Source of the DNA: Duganella sp. BJB476
Lineage (GTDB): Bacteria > Pseudomonadota > Gammaproteobacteria > Burkholderiales > Burkholderiaceae_D
Direction: 5' to 3'
Assembly (NCBI RefSeq): GCF_003416895.1
Contig: NZ_QVIO01000006.1
Span: 186,001 to 250,000 of the forward strand
DNA length: 64,000 bases
Shown here: positions 24,420 to 34,618 of the stretch, piece after piece
Position numbering within the stretch: position 1 is the stretch's first letter
Layout of the letters: every line of letters begins with the position of its first letter
Translations under genes and position numbers: made by a program
Notes under the pieces: generated by a model
The model's database searches: none
Told to the model about the DNA's origin: nothing
What the model saw: only the letters and a program-made list of their open reading frames with translations

Positions 24420-25105
24420 CGCGCTTTATCCTGATCGCCGGCGCGATGCTGGTTTGCAGTCTGCTGTTTGTATTGCCGCCATTGTGGCGCCGTGAAGCGG
24501 GAGGCAGCGCGCGAGCAGCGTCGCCGCGCCAACGCTGGCCGGTGCTATTGGTGGCGTTGCTGGTGCCGCTGCTGGCGGCATCCCTGTACGCGGTGCTGGG
24601 CAATCCCAAGGGGCTGGAGCCGCCGCCGGAGATCGCGCTGGCTGCAGATAGCGTGGTTGGGCCGGAACAGATCGAGGGCATGGTCGCCCGCCTGACCCAA
24701 CGCCTCGCCAAGGAGCCGAACGACGCCGATGGCTGGCGCATGTTGGCGCGCTCCAATGAGACACTGCGGCGCTTCGATCAAGCTGCGGACGCATATCGCC
24801 ATCTGCTTGCTTTGGAGCCGGATAATCCAGAACTGCTGGTGGACTACGCGGTGGTGCTGGGCATGACTTTGAATACCACTTTGGTCGGGGAGCCGGAAGC
24901 GCTGATCGCCCGTGCGCTGGCGATCGATCCGAATCATATTCAAGCACTGGCCTTGTCGGGGAGTGCAGCGCTGGAACGCGGCGACTATACCGCCGCCGTT
25001 AAACCGTGGAAGAAGATACTGGCGCTGGTGCCAGCGGATTCGGAGATGAGAAAATCGATTTCGGCAAACATCGCCAAAGCGGAAGCACAGGCGCAGCTGC
25101 GATAG
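24416..25105 (+). CDS. ccmI: TPR apocytochrome chaperone CcmI (CycH)
   Basis: About 229 residues from ATG 24416, overlapping ccmH by 4 bases. Two N-terminal membrane helices (about 3-22 and 40-60) and a periplasmic TPR domain (about 85-225: PNDADGWRMLARSNETLRRF, LALEPDNPELLVDYAVVLG, IDPNHIQALALSGSAALERG). It binds the C-terminus of apocytochromes. It is the last gene of the operon, and the convergent groEL paralogue ends 25 bases away. Confidence 0.9.
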   Translation: MTRFILIAGAMLVCSLLFVLPPLWRREAGGSARAASPRQRWPVLLVALLVPLLAASLYAVLGNPKGLEPPPEIALAADSVVGPEQIEGMVARLTQRLAKEPNDADGWRMLARSNETLRRFDQAADAYRHLLALEPDNPELLVDYAVVLGMTLNTTLVGEPEALIARALAIDPNHIQALALSGSAALERGDYTAAVKPWKKILALVPADSEMRKSISANIAKAEAQAQLR

Positions 25106-25129
25106 CGCCGCGCCTGTGCCGGGCGGCTG

Positions 25130-26754
<1,625 letters not shown>

Positions 26755-26755
<1 letters not shown>

Positions 26756-27471
26756 CAGTTGGCTGCGAAGCAGTAGAGCAGGCCGGCGCCGCCGGTGGCC
26801 ACCAGGTTAGGCTGGCCACAACCGCGGCTTGGATGCGCCGCGTTCCAGGACGAGTTGCCGCCACCGGTGCGGTCGAAGTGACCCAGCTGCGCGGAGCCGT
26901 CAGCGGCGCTGCTGGTGTAGTTCTTACACGTATGATCGGCTGCATCTGCATAGGCGCGGCCATCCGGCTGCGAACCGGTGATGATGTCATGCTCGTTCGG
27001 CTTGTCGCCGGCGCCCTTCACCGGTTCGTTCTTTTCGGTGAAGACGGTGGTGCGGGTCAGGTTGTTGCCGAGACGGGCGGCATCCAGCGTATCGCCATGC
27101 AGGTGCGCCACGTCGCGCGCCACCACGGCGCCGCGCGTGTTGAACCATGGCCCGTTGCCGATGCGGTCGCGCGCATTGACAGCCGGCTTGCCGTCGGCCG
27201 CCTGCGTGCTCAGATACGCGCGCCAGGTCTGCTTGCCCGCGCCGACCGACTCCGCCAGCTTCTGGCAGTGCGCATCGGCGCCGGCCAGGCCGCCAAGGTC
27301 CGCGCCTTTGCCCAGGCCTTCGCTGGTGACGAAGAAACTCAGCGGCTTGGCAGGATCGGTGGAGCGCGCGGTGTTCGGCTGCGCCGGAGCAGGCGTTTGC
27401 CCCAGCGCGGCATGGGACAGGCACAGCGCCGCGATGGCGCTGCATATCAAGCTTGTTTTATGAGTGGTCAT
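26755..27471 (-). CDS. secreted lectin-like/endostatin-like domain protein
   Basis: 238 residues with a signal peptide (SLICSAIAALCLSHAALGQ). The rest is one domain beginning FFVTSEGLGKGADLGGLAGA with DAHCQKLA, then WRAYLSTQ, ARDRIGNGPWFN, HDIITGSQPDGRAY, CKNYTSS, SWNAAHPSRGC and ending GGAGLLYCFAAN. Four to six cysteines suggest disulfides. This matches small secreted proteins with a C-type-lectin/endostatin-like fold common in Burkholderiales; ligand unknown. It is translationally coupled to groEL downstream. Confidence 0.7.
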
Positions 27472-27473
27472 GT

Positions 27474-27953
27474 TCAGTCTTTGGATTTGAAATCGTCGTG
27501 GCAGGATTTGCAGGTGCGTTGCAGCTTGCCGAATTGGGCCTTGATCGCGGCGACATCGCCGCCGCCGGCCACGGTCGCGAGCTCGGTGGCCTCCTTGCCG
27601 AAGTTGGCGCCGAGTTCAGCGAAATGCTTGCCGTCCTTGAACAGCTCCGGCTTGGCGCTGGTGTCGTGCCAGCCCTTGCCTTGCTCGGTGCCCGCTGCGA
27701 ACAAGCCGCCCAGGCCCGAGTTGGCGATGGCGGCGATGGTGTTGGCCGCGCGCTGCACTTCGTCCTTGTTGTACTGGCCTTCCACCGAAGCCTTGATGCG
27801 GCCGGTGTTCCAGGCCACCACCTGGAACGCCGACTGGCGCCACTTGATCAGGTTCTCCGGCTTCGGCGCCTGCTGCGCCAGCACGCTGGCGGAACCGGCG
27901 AGGAGGGCGATCGCCAGCGTGGATATGAGTGCTTTTTTGAGTGTTTGTTTCAT
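27474..27953 (-). CDS. cytochrome c' (class II, C-terminal heme)
   Basis: 159 residues from ATG 27953. Signal peptide to about residue 27, then a four-helix cytochrome c' pattern: IKWRQSAFQVVAWNTGRIK near the N-terminus and the heme site CKSCH near the C-terminus (TCKSCHDDFKSKD). Such proteins bind one high-spin heme in the periplasm and handle NO/CO or electrons. Its stop lies 2 bases before the lectin-like ATG. Heme attachment presumably uses the linked Ccm system. Confidence 0.9.
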   Translation of the reverse strand: MKQTLKKALISTLAIALLAGSASVLAQQAPKPENLIKWRQSAFQVVAWNTGRIKASVEGQYNKDEVQRAANTIAAIANSGLGGLFAAGTEQGKGWHDTSAKPELFKDGKHFAELGANFGKEATELATVAGGGDVAAIKAQFGKLQRTCKSCHDDFKSKD

Positions 27954-27982
27954 CAGTTTTCCGTCGTCAGGTTGAGAAGTCT

Positions 27983-28993
27983 TCACTTGGCGCGTCCGCC
28001 GTAGCCCTCTGCCAGCAGGGCGATCTTGTATGCTGCACCGCGTCCGACCACATACAGGGTTTTCTTGCCCGGTCCCGCAAAGGCCAGGTTCTGCGGCGCT
28101 TTCGGCAGGGCGATCACGCCCAGGGCTTCGCCCTTGCTGGAGAAGACCTGGATGCCTGCGGTGGATGCCACATACAGCCTGCCGCTGCCATCCACCGCCA
28201 GGCCGTCGGCGCCGCTGCTGGCGCCGGTGTCGGTCTTGCGCCAACCTTCCAACTTTGCGAAGTTGCGGCGTGCGCCGATGCTGCCGTCGGCGGCGATGTC
28301 GTAGGCCAGCACGTGCTCACCGGCGGTATTGGCGACATACAGCACCTTCTCGTCAGGGCTCAGTTGGATGCCGTTCGGGCGCTCGATATCGGCGGCGATG
28401 CGTTGCAGCTCGCCGGACGGCGTAATGTGATACACGGCCGGCTTGGCCACTACCGGCTGCTCCGCCGGTGCGGGCGTACCCGCTGGACGCGGTGGCGCGC
28501 CGGAATCGGTGAAGTAGACGCCGCCCTTGCGGTCCACCACCAGGTCGTTCGGGCGGCCGAATGGCTTGCCGTCGTACTGGTCGGCCAGCGTGCGCGCATG
28601 CGAAGGCGGGTAGACGATACCGACGCGCGGCTTCAGCACCTGCACCGCGTACAGGTCGCCGTTGGCGGTGAAGCCCAGTCCATTCGAGCCGTTGCTGTTG
28701 TCGAGGAAGGTGGAAGTGCTGCCGTCGGCGGCGATGCGGGTGATGCGGTTGGCGGTGGTCTCGGTGAAGATCAGGCTACCGTCGGGCAGCACCACCGGGC
28801 CTTCGGTGCCGGTGAAGCCATCGCGTATAAGTTCTATCGGCGTGCCCGCCGCCACCACGCCCGCAATTGCCGGCGTGGTGCTCGGGCCGGGAGCTGTTTG
28901 CGCGTGGGCGGTGAGGTCCAGGGCCACCAGCGCCAGGCCGGTGGCGACGATGGTGGCCAGGTGCGGACGCCAGGTCGTGTAGAGATCTTTCAT
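27983..28993 (-). CDS. exported SMP-30/gluconolactonase-like beta-propeller
   Basis: 336 residues with a signal peptide ending near LTAHAQ. Six-bladed propeller signatures: TEGPVVLPDGSLIFTE, NGLGFTANGDLYAV, GRPNDLVVDRKGGVYFTDSG, ERPNGIQLSPDEKVLYVANT and GADGLAVDGSGRLYVAST. The metal-site residues of the family (Glu in TEGP, Asn in RPND/RPNG, Asp in GADGLAVD) are present, so lactonase-type hydrolysis in the periplasm is plausible. Confidence 0.88.
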   Translation of the reverse strand: MKDLYTTWRPHLATIVATGLALVALDLTAHAQTAPGPSTTPAIAGVVAAGTPIELIRDGFTGTEGPVVLPDGSLIFTETTANRITRIAADGSTSTFLDNSNGSNGLGFTANGDLYAVQVLKPRVGIVYPPSHARTLADQYDGKPFGRPNDLVVDRKGGVYFTDSGAPPRPAGTPAPAEQPVVAKPAVYHITPSGELQRIAADIERPNGIQLSPDEKVLYVANTAGEHVLAYDIAADGSIGARRNFAKLEGWRKTDTGASSGADGLAVDGSGRLYVASTAGIQVFSSKGEALGVIALPKAPQNLAFAGPGKKTLYVVGRGAAYKIALLAEGYGGRAK

Positions 28994-29004
28994 GTTCTGG
29001 CTCC

Positions 29005-29595
29005 TCAGGATTTCTTGGCTGGACGCTGTGCCAGTTGCTGCACCGCCGCCAGCGCTTTCTCGACATTGGCCTCCGGCGTCAGGCCGCCCACAGTGGCGGC
29101 GATCCTGCCGTTCGGGGTGATGACGAAGGTGGTGCGCTCGGCTGCGGCATGGTCGATCTCGACACCGCGTGTGTCCTTCTTGCCGGCGGCGATGTCGCGG
29201 ATCGCCAGTTCGTAGGACTTGGCGATGTCGCCGTCGACATCGGCGGCCACCGGGAACTTGCCGGCGCAGTAGTTCGGATCGGCGGAGAATTCGTTCAGCC
29301 GCGCGATGCTGTCCAGCGAAACGCCGACCACGGTGGCGCCGGCGGCGCTGAACTTATCGTGATTGACCGCGAAGCTATGCGCCTGGATATTGCAACCGCC
29401 GGTGAAGGCGGACGGATAGAAGTATACGACCACCGGGCCTTTCTTCAACGCGTCCTTGAGCGAGAAGGAGAAGGCCTTGCCGGCCTGCGAAGCCTGTGCC
29501 TTGAAGGCCGGCGCCGCGTCGCCTTCCTTGAGCGCGGCGGCGGCGGGCAGCGTGACAACAGCCGCCAGCAGCGATGCGATTAACATGCGTTTCAT
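29005..29595 (-). CDS. exported peroxiredoxin (AhpC/Bcp-like)
   Basis: 196 residues, signal peptide to about 20 (MLIASLLAAVVTLPAAAA). Thioredoxin fold with VVVYFYPSAFTGGCNIQAHS; the peroxidatic Cys is in FTGGC where most family members have T..C. FVITPNGRIAATVGGL follows. It is probably a periplasmic peroxidase protecting the heme proteins of the operon or acting in its chemistry. Confidence 0.88.
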   Translation of the reverse strand: MKRMLIASLLAAVVTLPAAAALKEGDAAPAFKAQASQAGKAFSFSLKDALKKGPVVVYFYPSAFTGGCNIQAHSFAVNHDKFSAAGATVVGVSLDSIARLNEFSADPNYCAGKFPVAADVDGDIAKSYELAIRDIAAGKKDTRGVEIDHAAAERTTFVITPNGRIAATVGGLTPEANVEKALAAVQQLAQRPAKKS

Positions 29596-29621
29596 TGGAA
29601 CTCCTGTTTTGGTTAAGTGGA

Positions 29622-30248
29622 CTACATCTCGGATACGTAGCGCGCCAGCGCTTCGATTTCCGCATCGCTGAGCGGCGCCGCCAGCTGGTTCATGACGCCG
29701 CCGGCGCTGTTGTTGCGGCTTCCGTTGCGCCAGTCGTGCAGCTGCTGCTCCAGATAGCGCTGGCCCTGGCCGCCAATGACCGGGCCGACACCCGCCGTGC
29801 CCTTGCCGCCTTCGCCGTGGCAGGTGGCGCAGGCGGGCAGCCTGCGCGCCGGATCGCCGTGCACGTAGAGTTGCTGTGCTGCGGCTTGCTGCGGCGCGGG
29901 CCTGGCCGGCGCGGCGGCCGGCATCGGCGGCAGCGTGGCGAAGTAGGCTGCGATGTCTGCCAGGTCGGCGTCGCTGATCCCGGTGGCCATCATCTTCATG
30001 AATTCATGCTTGCGTTTACCGCTGCGGAAATCCTGTATCTGCTTGATGATGTACTCCGGGTATTGACCGCCCAACTTGGCGAACTTGCCGTCCGTGCCGA
30101 CGCTGAAACCCTGGCCTTCGCCGCTGCCGCCGTGGCATTCCAGGCAGCGTTCGGTGTCGGCCTTTTCCTTGCCGGCCACCGGATCTCCCGGTGGCTTGGC
30201 TGAAGCGGGCAGCAGAACCAGCAACGACGCCAGTGCGGCCGCTTGCAA
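29622..30248 (-). CDS. diheme cytochrome c (cytochrome c4-like)
   Basis: 208 residues with signal peptide. Two class I cytochrome domains, each with a heme site: CLECH (about residue 35) and CATCH (about 140), with distal methionines in FMKMMATGISD and GGVMNQLAAPLSD. A proline/alanine linker joins them. This is the cytochrome c4 architecture, a two-heme periplasmic electron carrier. It lies 16 bases from the next cytochrome gene. Confidence 0.92.
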   Translation of the reverse strand: MQAAALASLLVLLPASAKPPGDPVAGKEKADTERCLECHGGSGEGQGFSVGTDGKFAKLGGQYPEYIIKQIQDFRSGKRKHEFMKMMATGISDADLADIAAYFATLPPMPAAAPARPAPQQAAAQQLYVHGDPARRLPACATCHGEGGKGTAGVGPVIGGQGQRYLEQQLHDWRNGSRNNSAGGVMNQLAAPLSDAEIEALARYVSEM

Positions 30249-30263
30249 TGCTCTGTAAATACG

Positions 30264-30641
30264 CTACTCCTTCTTGTAGAACGTGTGGCAGGTACGGCAG
30301 GTGCGCGAAAGCGTGGTGGCTGCAGTGGTGGCCGATTCAAAGTTATTGGCCGCCACGTAGCCGACGATTTCGGTCGACAGGTCCTTGCTCTGCTTCGCCA
30401 GGTCCACCGCATTCTTCGCATCGCCCTTGTGGTCGAAGAAGGTCTCGACCTGCGCGAACATCTGCGTCAGTTCCTTCGCGTCCGCCGTGGCGGCCTGCTT
30501 GTTACTGAGGGCGATATTCGAGGACAGGCTTTTGTTGGTGTCCTCGATCGACTGCATCAGGTCCACGCTCAACTCCTCTGCCGACCGGACCCCGGCCGAC
30601 AGCGCCATCGCGACTGCAAATAACAAAATGACTTTACGCAT
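30264..30641 (-). CDS. small cytochrome c'-like monoheme protein
   Basis: 125 residues, signal peptide (MRKVILLFAVAMALSAGVRS), a helical domain and a single C-terminal heme site CRTCH (TLSRTCRTCHTFYKKE). It resembles a short cytochrome c' or c556. Together with the other two this gives four heme sites from three cytochromes in the operon. Confidence 0.87.
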   Translation of the reverse strand: MRKVILLFAVAMALSAGVRSAEELSVDLMQSIEDTNKSLSSNIALSNKQAATADAKELTQMFAQVETFFDHKGDAKNAVDLAKQSKDLSTEIVGYVAANNFESATTAATTLSRTCRTCHTFYKKE

Positions 30642-30648
30642 GGAGACC

Positions 30649-32094
30649 TTAGGCCAGCAGTTCTTTGATCACTTTGCCGTAGACGACGGTTGGGCGTTCC
30701 GAGCGGCCGTTGTTGAGGAAAGTGGTTTTCAGATGGTCGAGGCCCAGCAGTTGCAGCACCGTCGCGTGCAGGTCGTAGGTGTCGACCGCTTTGTCCTTGT
30801 CCGCAACCTGCAGGCCGATTTCGTCAGTCGCGCCGTAGGTGGTGCCGGCCTTGATGCCGCCGCCCGCCACCCATTGCGTGTAGCCCCATGGATTGTGGTC
30901 GCGGCCATTGCCGCTTTGGCCGTAGGAGGTGCGGCCGAATTCCGAGGTCCACACCACCAGCGTCGATTCGAGCAGGCCGCGCGAGGCCAGGTCCGCCAGC
31001 AGGCCGGCGATCGGTTTGTCGATCATGCGGGCGTTGACGCTGTGGTTCTTTTCCAGCTCGCTGTGCGCATCCCAGCTGGTGATCTCGGTCTGGCCGTCCG
31101 GCGCGCCGGACACAACCTGGATGAAGCGCACGCCGCGCTCCACCAGACGGCACGCGCGCAGCAGCGTGGTGCCGTAGCTTGCGCTGGTTTCGTCGTTCAG
31201 GCCATACAGCTCTTTGGTGGCGTCGCTTTCCTTGGTCAGGTCCACGGCTTCTGGAGCCGCGACCTGCATACGGTCGGCTAGCTCATACGAGCGCACGCGG
31301 GCTTTCAGTTCGGTGTCGGCCGAGTAGCGCGCCGCGCCTTCGTTGTTGAGGCGCTTGAGCAGGTCCAACGAGGCGCGCTGCTGCGACGCGGTGCGCAGCT
31401 CCGGGCGCTCCAGGTACAGGATGGGCGACGGGCCGGGACGGAAGGCCGTGCCCTGGTACACCGCCGGCAGGAAGCCGGAGTTCCAGTTGACCGAACCGGC
31501 GCTAGGCTCGCTCTTGCCGTTGTAGAGCACCACGTAAGGCGGCAGGTCGGGATTGGCGGAACCTAGCGCGTAGCTAACCCACGCGCCCAACGATGGACGG
31601 CCGGGACTCAGGTCGCCGGTGTTCAGCTTCAGGATCGAGATGTCGTGGGTGGCGCCCACCGTCACGCTGGATTTGATGAAGGCGATCTTGTCGGACTGGG
31701 TGGCGATGTTGGGTACCAGGTCCGAGAACCAGGAGCCGCTGTCGCCATGCTGCGCCCAGGTGCGCTTGGATGCATACAGCTTGCCGACGCCGCCCTGGGT
31801 ACTGGTCTTGATCCCTTTCAGGAAGGAGGCCGGCACGTCCTGGCCTGCCAGCTTGATCAGGTCCGGCTTGTAGTCGAACAGGTCCAGCGTGCTCGGTGCG
31901 CCGTTCATGTGCAGCCAGATGACGGATTTGACCTTGGCCGGGAAGTTGGGCTGTTTCGGCGCCAGCGGATCCGCTAATTCGGCGGCGCTGGCCGCGTGCA
32001 GCAGGCCACCGCCCGGCAGCAGGCCGGTGAGGGCGCCGGCGCCCAGACCGAGGCCGGATTTAAGCAGGAAGTCGCGACGTGTATTGATGCTCAT
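30649..32094 (-). CDS. DUF1501 protein (Tat-exported, alkaline phosphatase/sulfatase-like fold)
   Basis: 481 residues. Twin-arginine leader (NTRRDFLLKSGLGLGAGALT). DUF1501 features: SVIWLHMNGAPSTLDLFDYK, VGATHDISILKLNTGDLSPG, RFIQVVSGAPDGQTEITSWD, VVWTSEFGRTSYGQSGNGRD and HNPWGYTQWVAGGGIKAGTT. The family belongs to the alkaline-phosphatase-like superfamily and is usually encoded beside DUF1553/DUF1549 proteins, as here. The reaction is not established. Confidence 0.92.
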   Translation of the reverse strand: MSINTRRDFLLKSGLGLGAGALTGLLPGGGLLHAASAAELADPLAPKQPNFPAKVKSVIWLHMNGAPSTLDLFDYKPDLIKLAGQDVPASFLKGIKTSTQGGVGKLYASKRTWAQHGDSGSWFSDLVPNIATQSDKIAFIKSSVTVGATHDISILKLNTGDLSPGRPSLGAWVSYALGSANPDLPPYVVLYNGKSEPSAGSVNWNSGFLPAVYQGTAFRPGPSPILYLERPELRTASQQRASLDLLKRLNNEGAARYSADTELKARVRSYELADRMQVAAPEAVDLTKESDATKELYGLNDETSASYGTTLLRACRLVERGVRFIQVVSGAPDGQTEITSWDAHSELEKNHSVNARMIDKPIAGLLADLASRGLLESTLVVWTSEFGRTSYGQSGNGRDHNPWGYTQWVAGGGIKAGTTYGATDEIGLQVADKDKAVDTYDLHATVLQLLGLDHLKTTFLNNGRSERPTVVYGKVIKELLA

Positions 32095-32115
32095 GGTGCT
32101 GTCCTTTTTGTCGTG

Positions 32116-34425
32116 TTAGAAGCGGTATGCAAAGTCGTTGGAATTGGAAACCGCGTGCACCAGGTCGACGAATGCCGCCGCCCGCACCGGGTTCACTTGC
32201 TGTTTCTCGTTCAGGCCGGACGGCACGGCGATTTCAAACTTGCCCTCCGCGTTCTTGGCCAGGATGATTTTTTCTTCCTTGTCGAGGAAGTCCTTCAGCG
32301 CCGCCTTCTCCGACTTGTTCGGTGCGCGGGCAAACAGGATTTCGTACAGGCGGTTCAGCTGCGCCGATTCATCCTTCCCAGCCTCGCGGATCACGCGGCC
32401 CGCCAGCGCTTGCGACCAGCCGAACACCACGTCGCTGTTGAACAGCGTCAGCGCCTGCAGCGGCGTGGTGGTGACATCGCGCTTGTGGTGGGCGTGCGAA
32501 GGATCGGCCAGGTCGAAACTCTGCATCAGCGGATACGGCACGCTGCGGCGCACGAACACGTAGACACTGCGGCGGTTCTGCTCCGCAGGGTCGGCCGACG
32601 GCGTCCACAGGTTGCCGGCGTTGAAGTTGGCCGGCACCGGTGGGAACACCGCTGGGCCGCCGATCTTGTCTTCCAGCTTGCCCGAAGCGGCCAGCAGCGA
32701 ATCGCGGATCTCTTCGGCTTCCAGGCGCTTGCGTGGATAGACCGCCAGCAGCTTGTTGTCCGGATCGACCTTCAGCACATCGTCGCGCTGGCCGGACGAT
32801 TGGCGGTAGACGCTCGACAGCAGGATCTGGCGGTGCAGCTTCTTGACGCTCCAGCCCTGCTTGACGAAGTCGGTGGCCAGGTAGTCCAGCAGTTCGGGAT
32901 GCGTGGGCTTCTGGCCTGCGCGGCCGAAGTCCGCCACCGTGCTGACGATGCCGTTGGAGAAGTACTGGCTCCACACGCGGTTGACGAACACGCGCGCCGT
33001 CAGTGGATTCTCAGGACTGGCCAGCCAGTTGGCCAGCGCGGTGCGGCGGCCCGACGACGTGGCGGTCGATTTGATCTCCAGCTTGGCATTGGCGCCGGCC
33101 CACAGCGCCGGCAGTGCCGGTTGTACTTCATCGGTCGGACGCTCATGCACGCCGCCGAAACGCACGAACGTGGCCGGCGCATCGGCGTGACCCAGTTCGG
33201 TCGCGGTGGTCAGCGTCAGGCTGCCTTTTTCAGGTTTCAGCTTGTCGAACTTTTTCAGGTCGGCGGTCAGCTTCTGGTACTGCTTCCACTTGTCGACGTT
33301 GGCCGGGGTGAAGTCGGTGCTGTCCTTGTCTTCGGCGGTCAGCTTCAGGTAGGCCACCACGTCCTGCTCGGTGCTGACGGACTTCAGGCGGAAGTTAACC
33401 CAGCGGTCCATCGCCGTCCATTCGGATTCCGGCTTGAAGATCGCCTCGCGGCTGTCGGTCAGGTAGCGCTCCTTGTGATACTTGACGGCCACCGTGCGGA
33501 TGGTGTCGAGGATGGCCTTCTGCTGCGCGCGGATATCCTTGGTCGCCTCGCGGTAGGCGGCTTGCTGCTTCTCGTATGCCAGTTCGGCTTCGCCTTTGAT
33601 GGCGGGCGCCTTCTCGTCGAAGCTGGTGTTGGCGAAGAAGGCCTGCAGCTGGAAGTATTCCTTCTGCGTGACCTTGTCCGCCTTGTGGTTGTGGCAGCGC
33701 GCGCAACCGACGGTGGCGGCCAGGAAGGTCTCGCCCACCAGGTCCGTCATGTCGGTGGCGATCTGGTATTTGCGCTGTACCAGGTCGCGCGAGTTCGAGT
33801 TGTCCGGATAGCCGGCCAGGAAGCCGGTGGCGATCTTCGCTTCCTGGCTGTCCGGCCACAGCTCGTCGCCCGCCAGCTGTTCCTTGATGAAGCGGTCGAA
33901 CGGTTTGTCGGCGTTGAAGCCGTTGATGACGTAGTCGCGATAGCGGTAGTTGTTAGGACGGGTGGTGTCGTTCTGGAAGCCGGCGCTGTCGGCGTAGCGC
34001 GCCAGGTCCAGCCAGCGGCGCGCCTGGCGCTCGCCATAGTGCGGCGACGACAGCAGGCGGTCTGCCAGCTTCTCGTAGGCGTCCGGCGACTTGTCGTTGA
34101 CGAAGGCGTGGACTTCCTCCGGCGTCGGGATCAGGCCCCAGGTGTCGAGCGTGGCGCGGCGGATGAAGGTGGCGCGGTCCGCATCCGGCGACGGCTTCAA
34201 GCCTTTTTCCTCCAGCTTGGCCAGCACGAAGGCGTCGACCGGCGTGCGCACCCAGCTTTTCAGTTTGACGATGGGGGCGGACGGCTGCTGCGGCGTGGTG
34301 TATGCCCATGCCTTGCTGCTGGCTGGCGCCGCTGGCTTGGTGGTGTCGTCTGGCGCTGCCGACAGCACTGCGGAAAAGCACAGCAGCACGGCGATCGATA
34401 GCGTCTTTATGGCGGGCTTGTTCAC
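32116..34425 (-). CDS. DUF1549/DUF1553 protein with c-type heme motif
   Basis: About 769 residues from GTG 34425, chosen for AAGGAG 7 bases upstream and because a signal peptide then begins (MNKPAIKTLSIAVLLCFSAV). DUF1549 region (about 40-270: FIRRATLDTWGLIPTPEEVH, YGERQARRWLDLARYADSAG) contains a CARCH heme-type motif. DUF1553 follows (about 450-740: ANWLASPENPLTARVFVNRV, PTHPELLDYLATDFVKQGWS, RKRLEAEEIRDSLLAASGKL). Such proteins are abundant in Planctomycetes and much rarer in Proteobacteria. It is the first gene of the operon, behind a sigma-54 promoter. Confidence 0.92.
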   Translation of the reverse strand: MNKPAIKTLSIAVLLCFSAVLSAAPDDTTKPAAPASSKAWAYTTPQQPSAPIVKLKSWVRTPVDAFVLAKLEEKGLKPSPDADRATFIRRATLDTWGLIPTPEEVHAFVNDKSPDAYEKLADRLLSSPHYGERQARRWLDLARYADSAGFQNDTTRPNNYRYRDYVINGFNADKPFDRFIKEQLAGDELWPDSQEAKIATGFLAGYPDNSNSRDLVQRKYQIATDMTDLVGETFLAATVGCARCHNHKADKVTQKEYFQLQAFFANTSFDEKAPAIKGEAELAYEKQQAAYREATKDIRAQQKAILDTIRTVAVKYHKERYLTDSREAIFKPESEWTAMDRWVNFRLKSVSTEQDVVAYLKLTAEDKDSTDFTPANVDKWKQYQKLTADLKKFDKLKPEKGSLTLTTATELGHADAPATFVRFGGVHERPTDEVQPALPALWAGANAKLEIKSTATSSGRRTALANWLASPENPLTARVFVNRVWSQYFSNGIVSTVADFGRAGQKPTHPELLDYLATDFVKQGWSVKKLHRQILLSSVYRQSSGQRDDVLKVDPDNKLLAVYPRKRLEAEEIRDSLLAASGKLEDKIGGPAVFPPVPANFNAGNLWTPSADPAEQNRRSVYVFVRRSVPYPLMQSFDLADPSHAHHKRDVTTTPLQALTLFNSDVVFGWSQALAGRVIREAGKDESAQLNRLYEILFARAPNKSEKAALKDFLDKEEKIILAKNAEGKFEIAVPSGLNEKQQVNPVRAAAFVDLVHAVSNSNDFAYRF

Positions 34426-34478
34426 TGACTTGCTCCTTCTGTATGCGTGGACGAGATAAGGTGTTACTGCTTTAGATA

Positions 34479-34493
34479 GCAACTATCGGACCA
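34479..34493 (-). promoter_or_regulatory. sigma-54 promoter of the DUF1553-to-groEL operon
   Basis: Minus strand TGGTCC (34488-34493), 5 bases, TTGC (34479-34482): GG and GC are separated by exactly 10 bases, as needed for -24/-12. One departure from TGGCAC. About 54 bases upstream of the GTG start. Confidence 0.75.
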
Positions 34494-34580
34494 GCAGTCG
34501 CTTTGCATCCATGTACTTGATTTGATTGGGAATTGCGTCGCAGGCGGGAAGGGCGCCTGCTGCGGCGCGGTCAGTTGTCG

Positions 34581-34609
34581 CGGCCTGCTGTTGAATAAAC
34601 AGCAGGCCG
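34581..34609. terminator. hairpin downstream of the TonB-dependent receptor gene
   Basis: CGGCCTGCTGTT / AACAGCAGGCCG, a perfect 12-bp stem with loop GAATA, 10 bases past the receptor stop codon. There is no strong T tract. Confidence 0.6.
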
Positions 34610-34618
34610 TTGCTGCGA

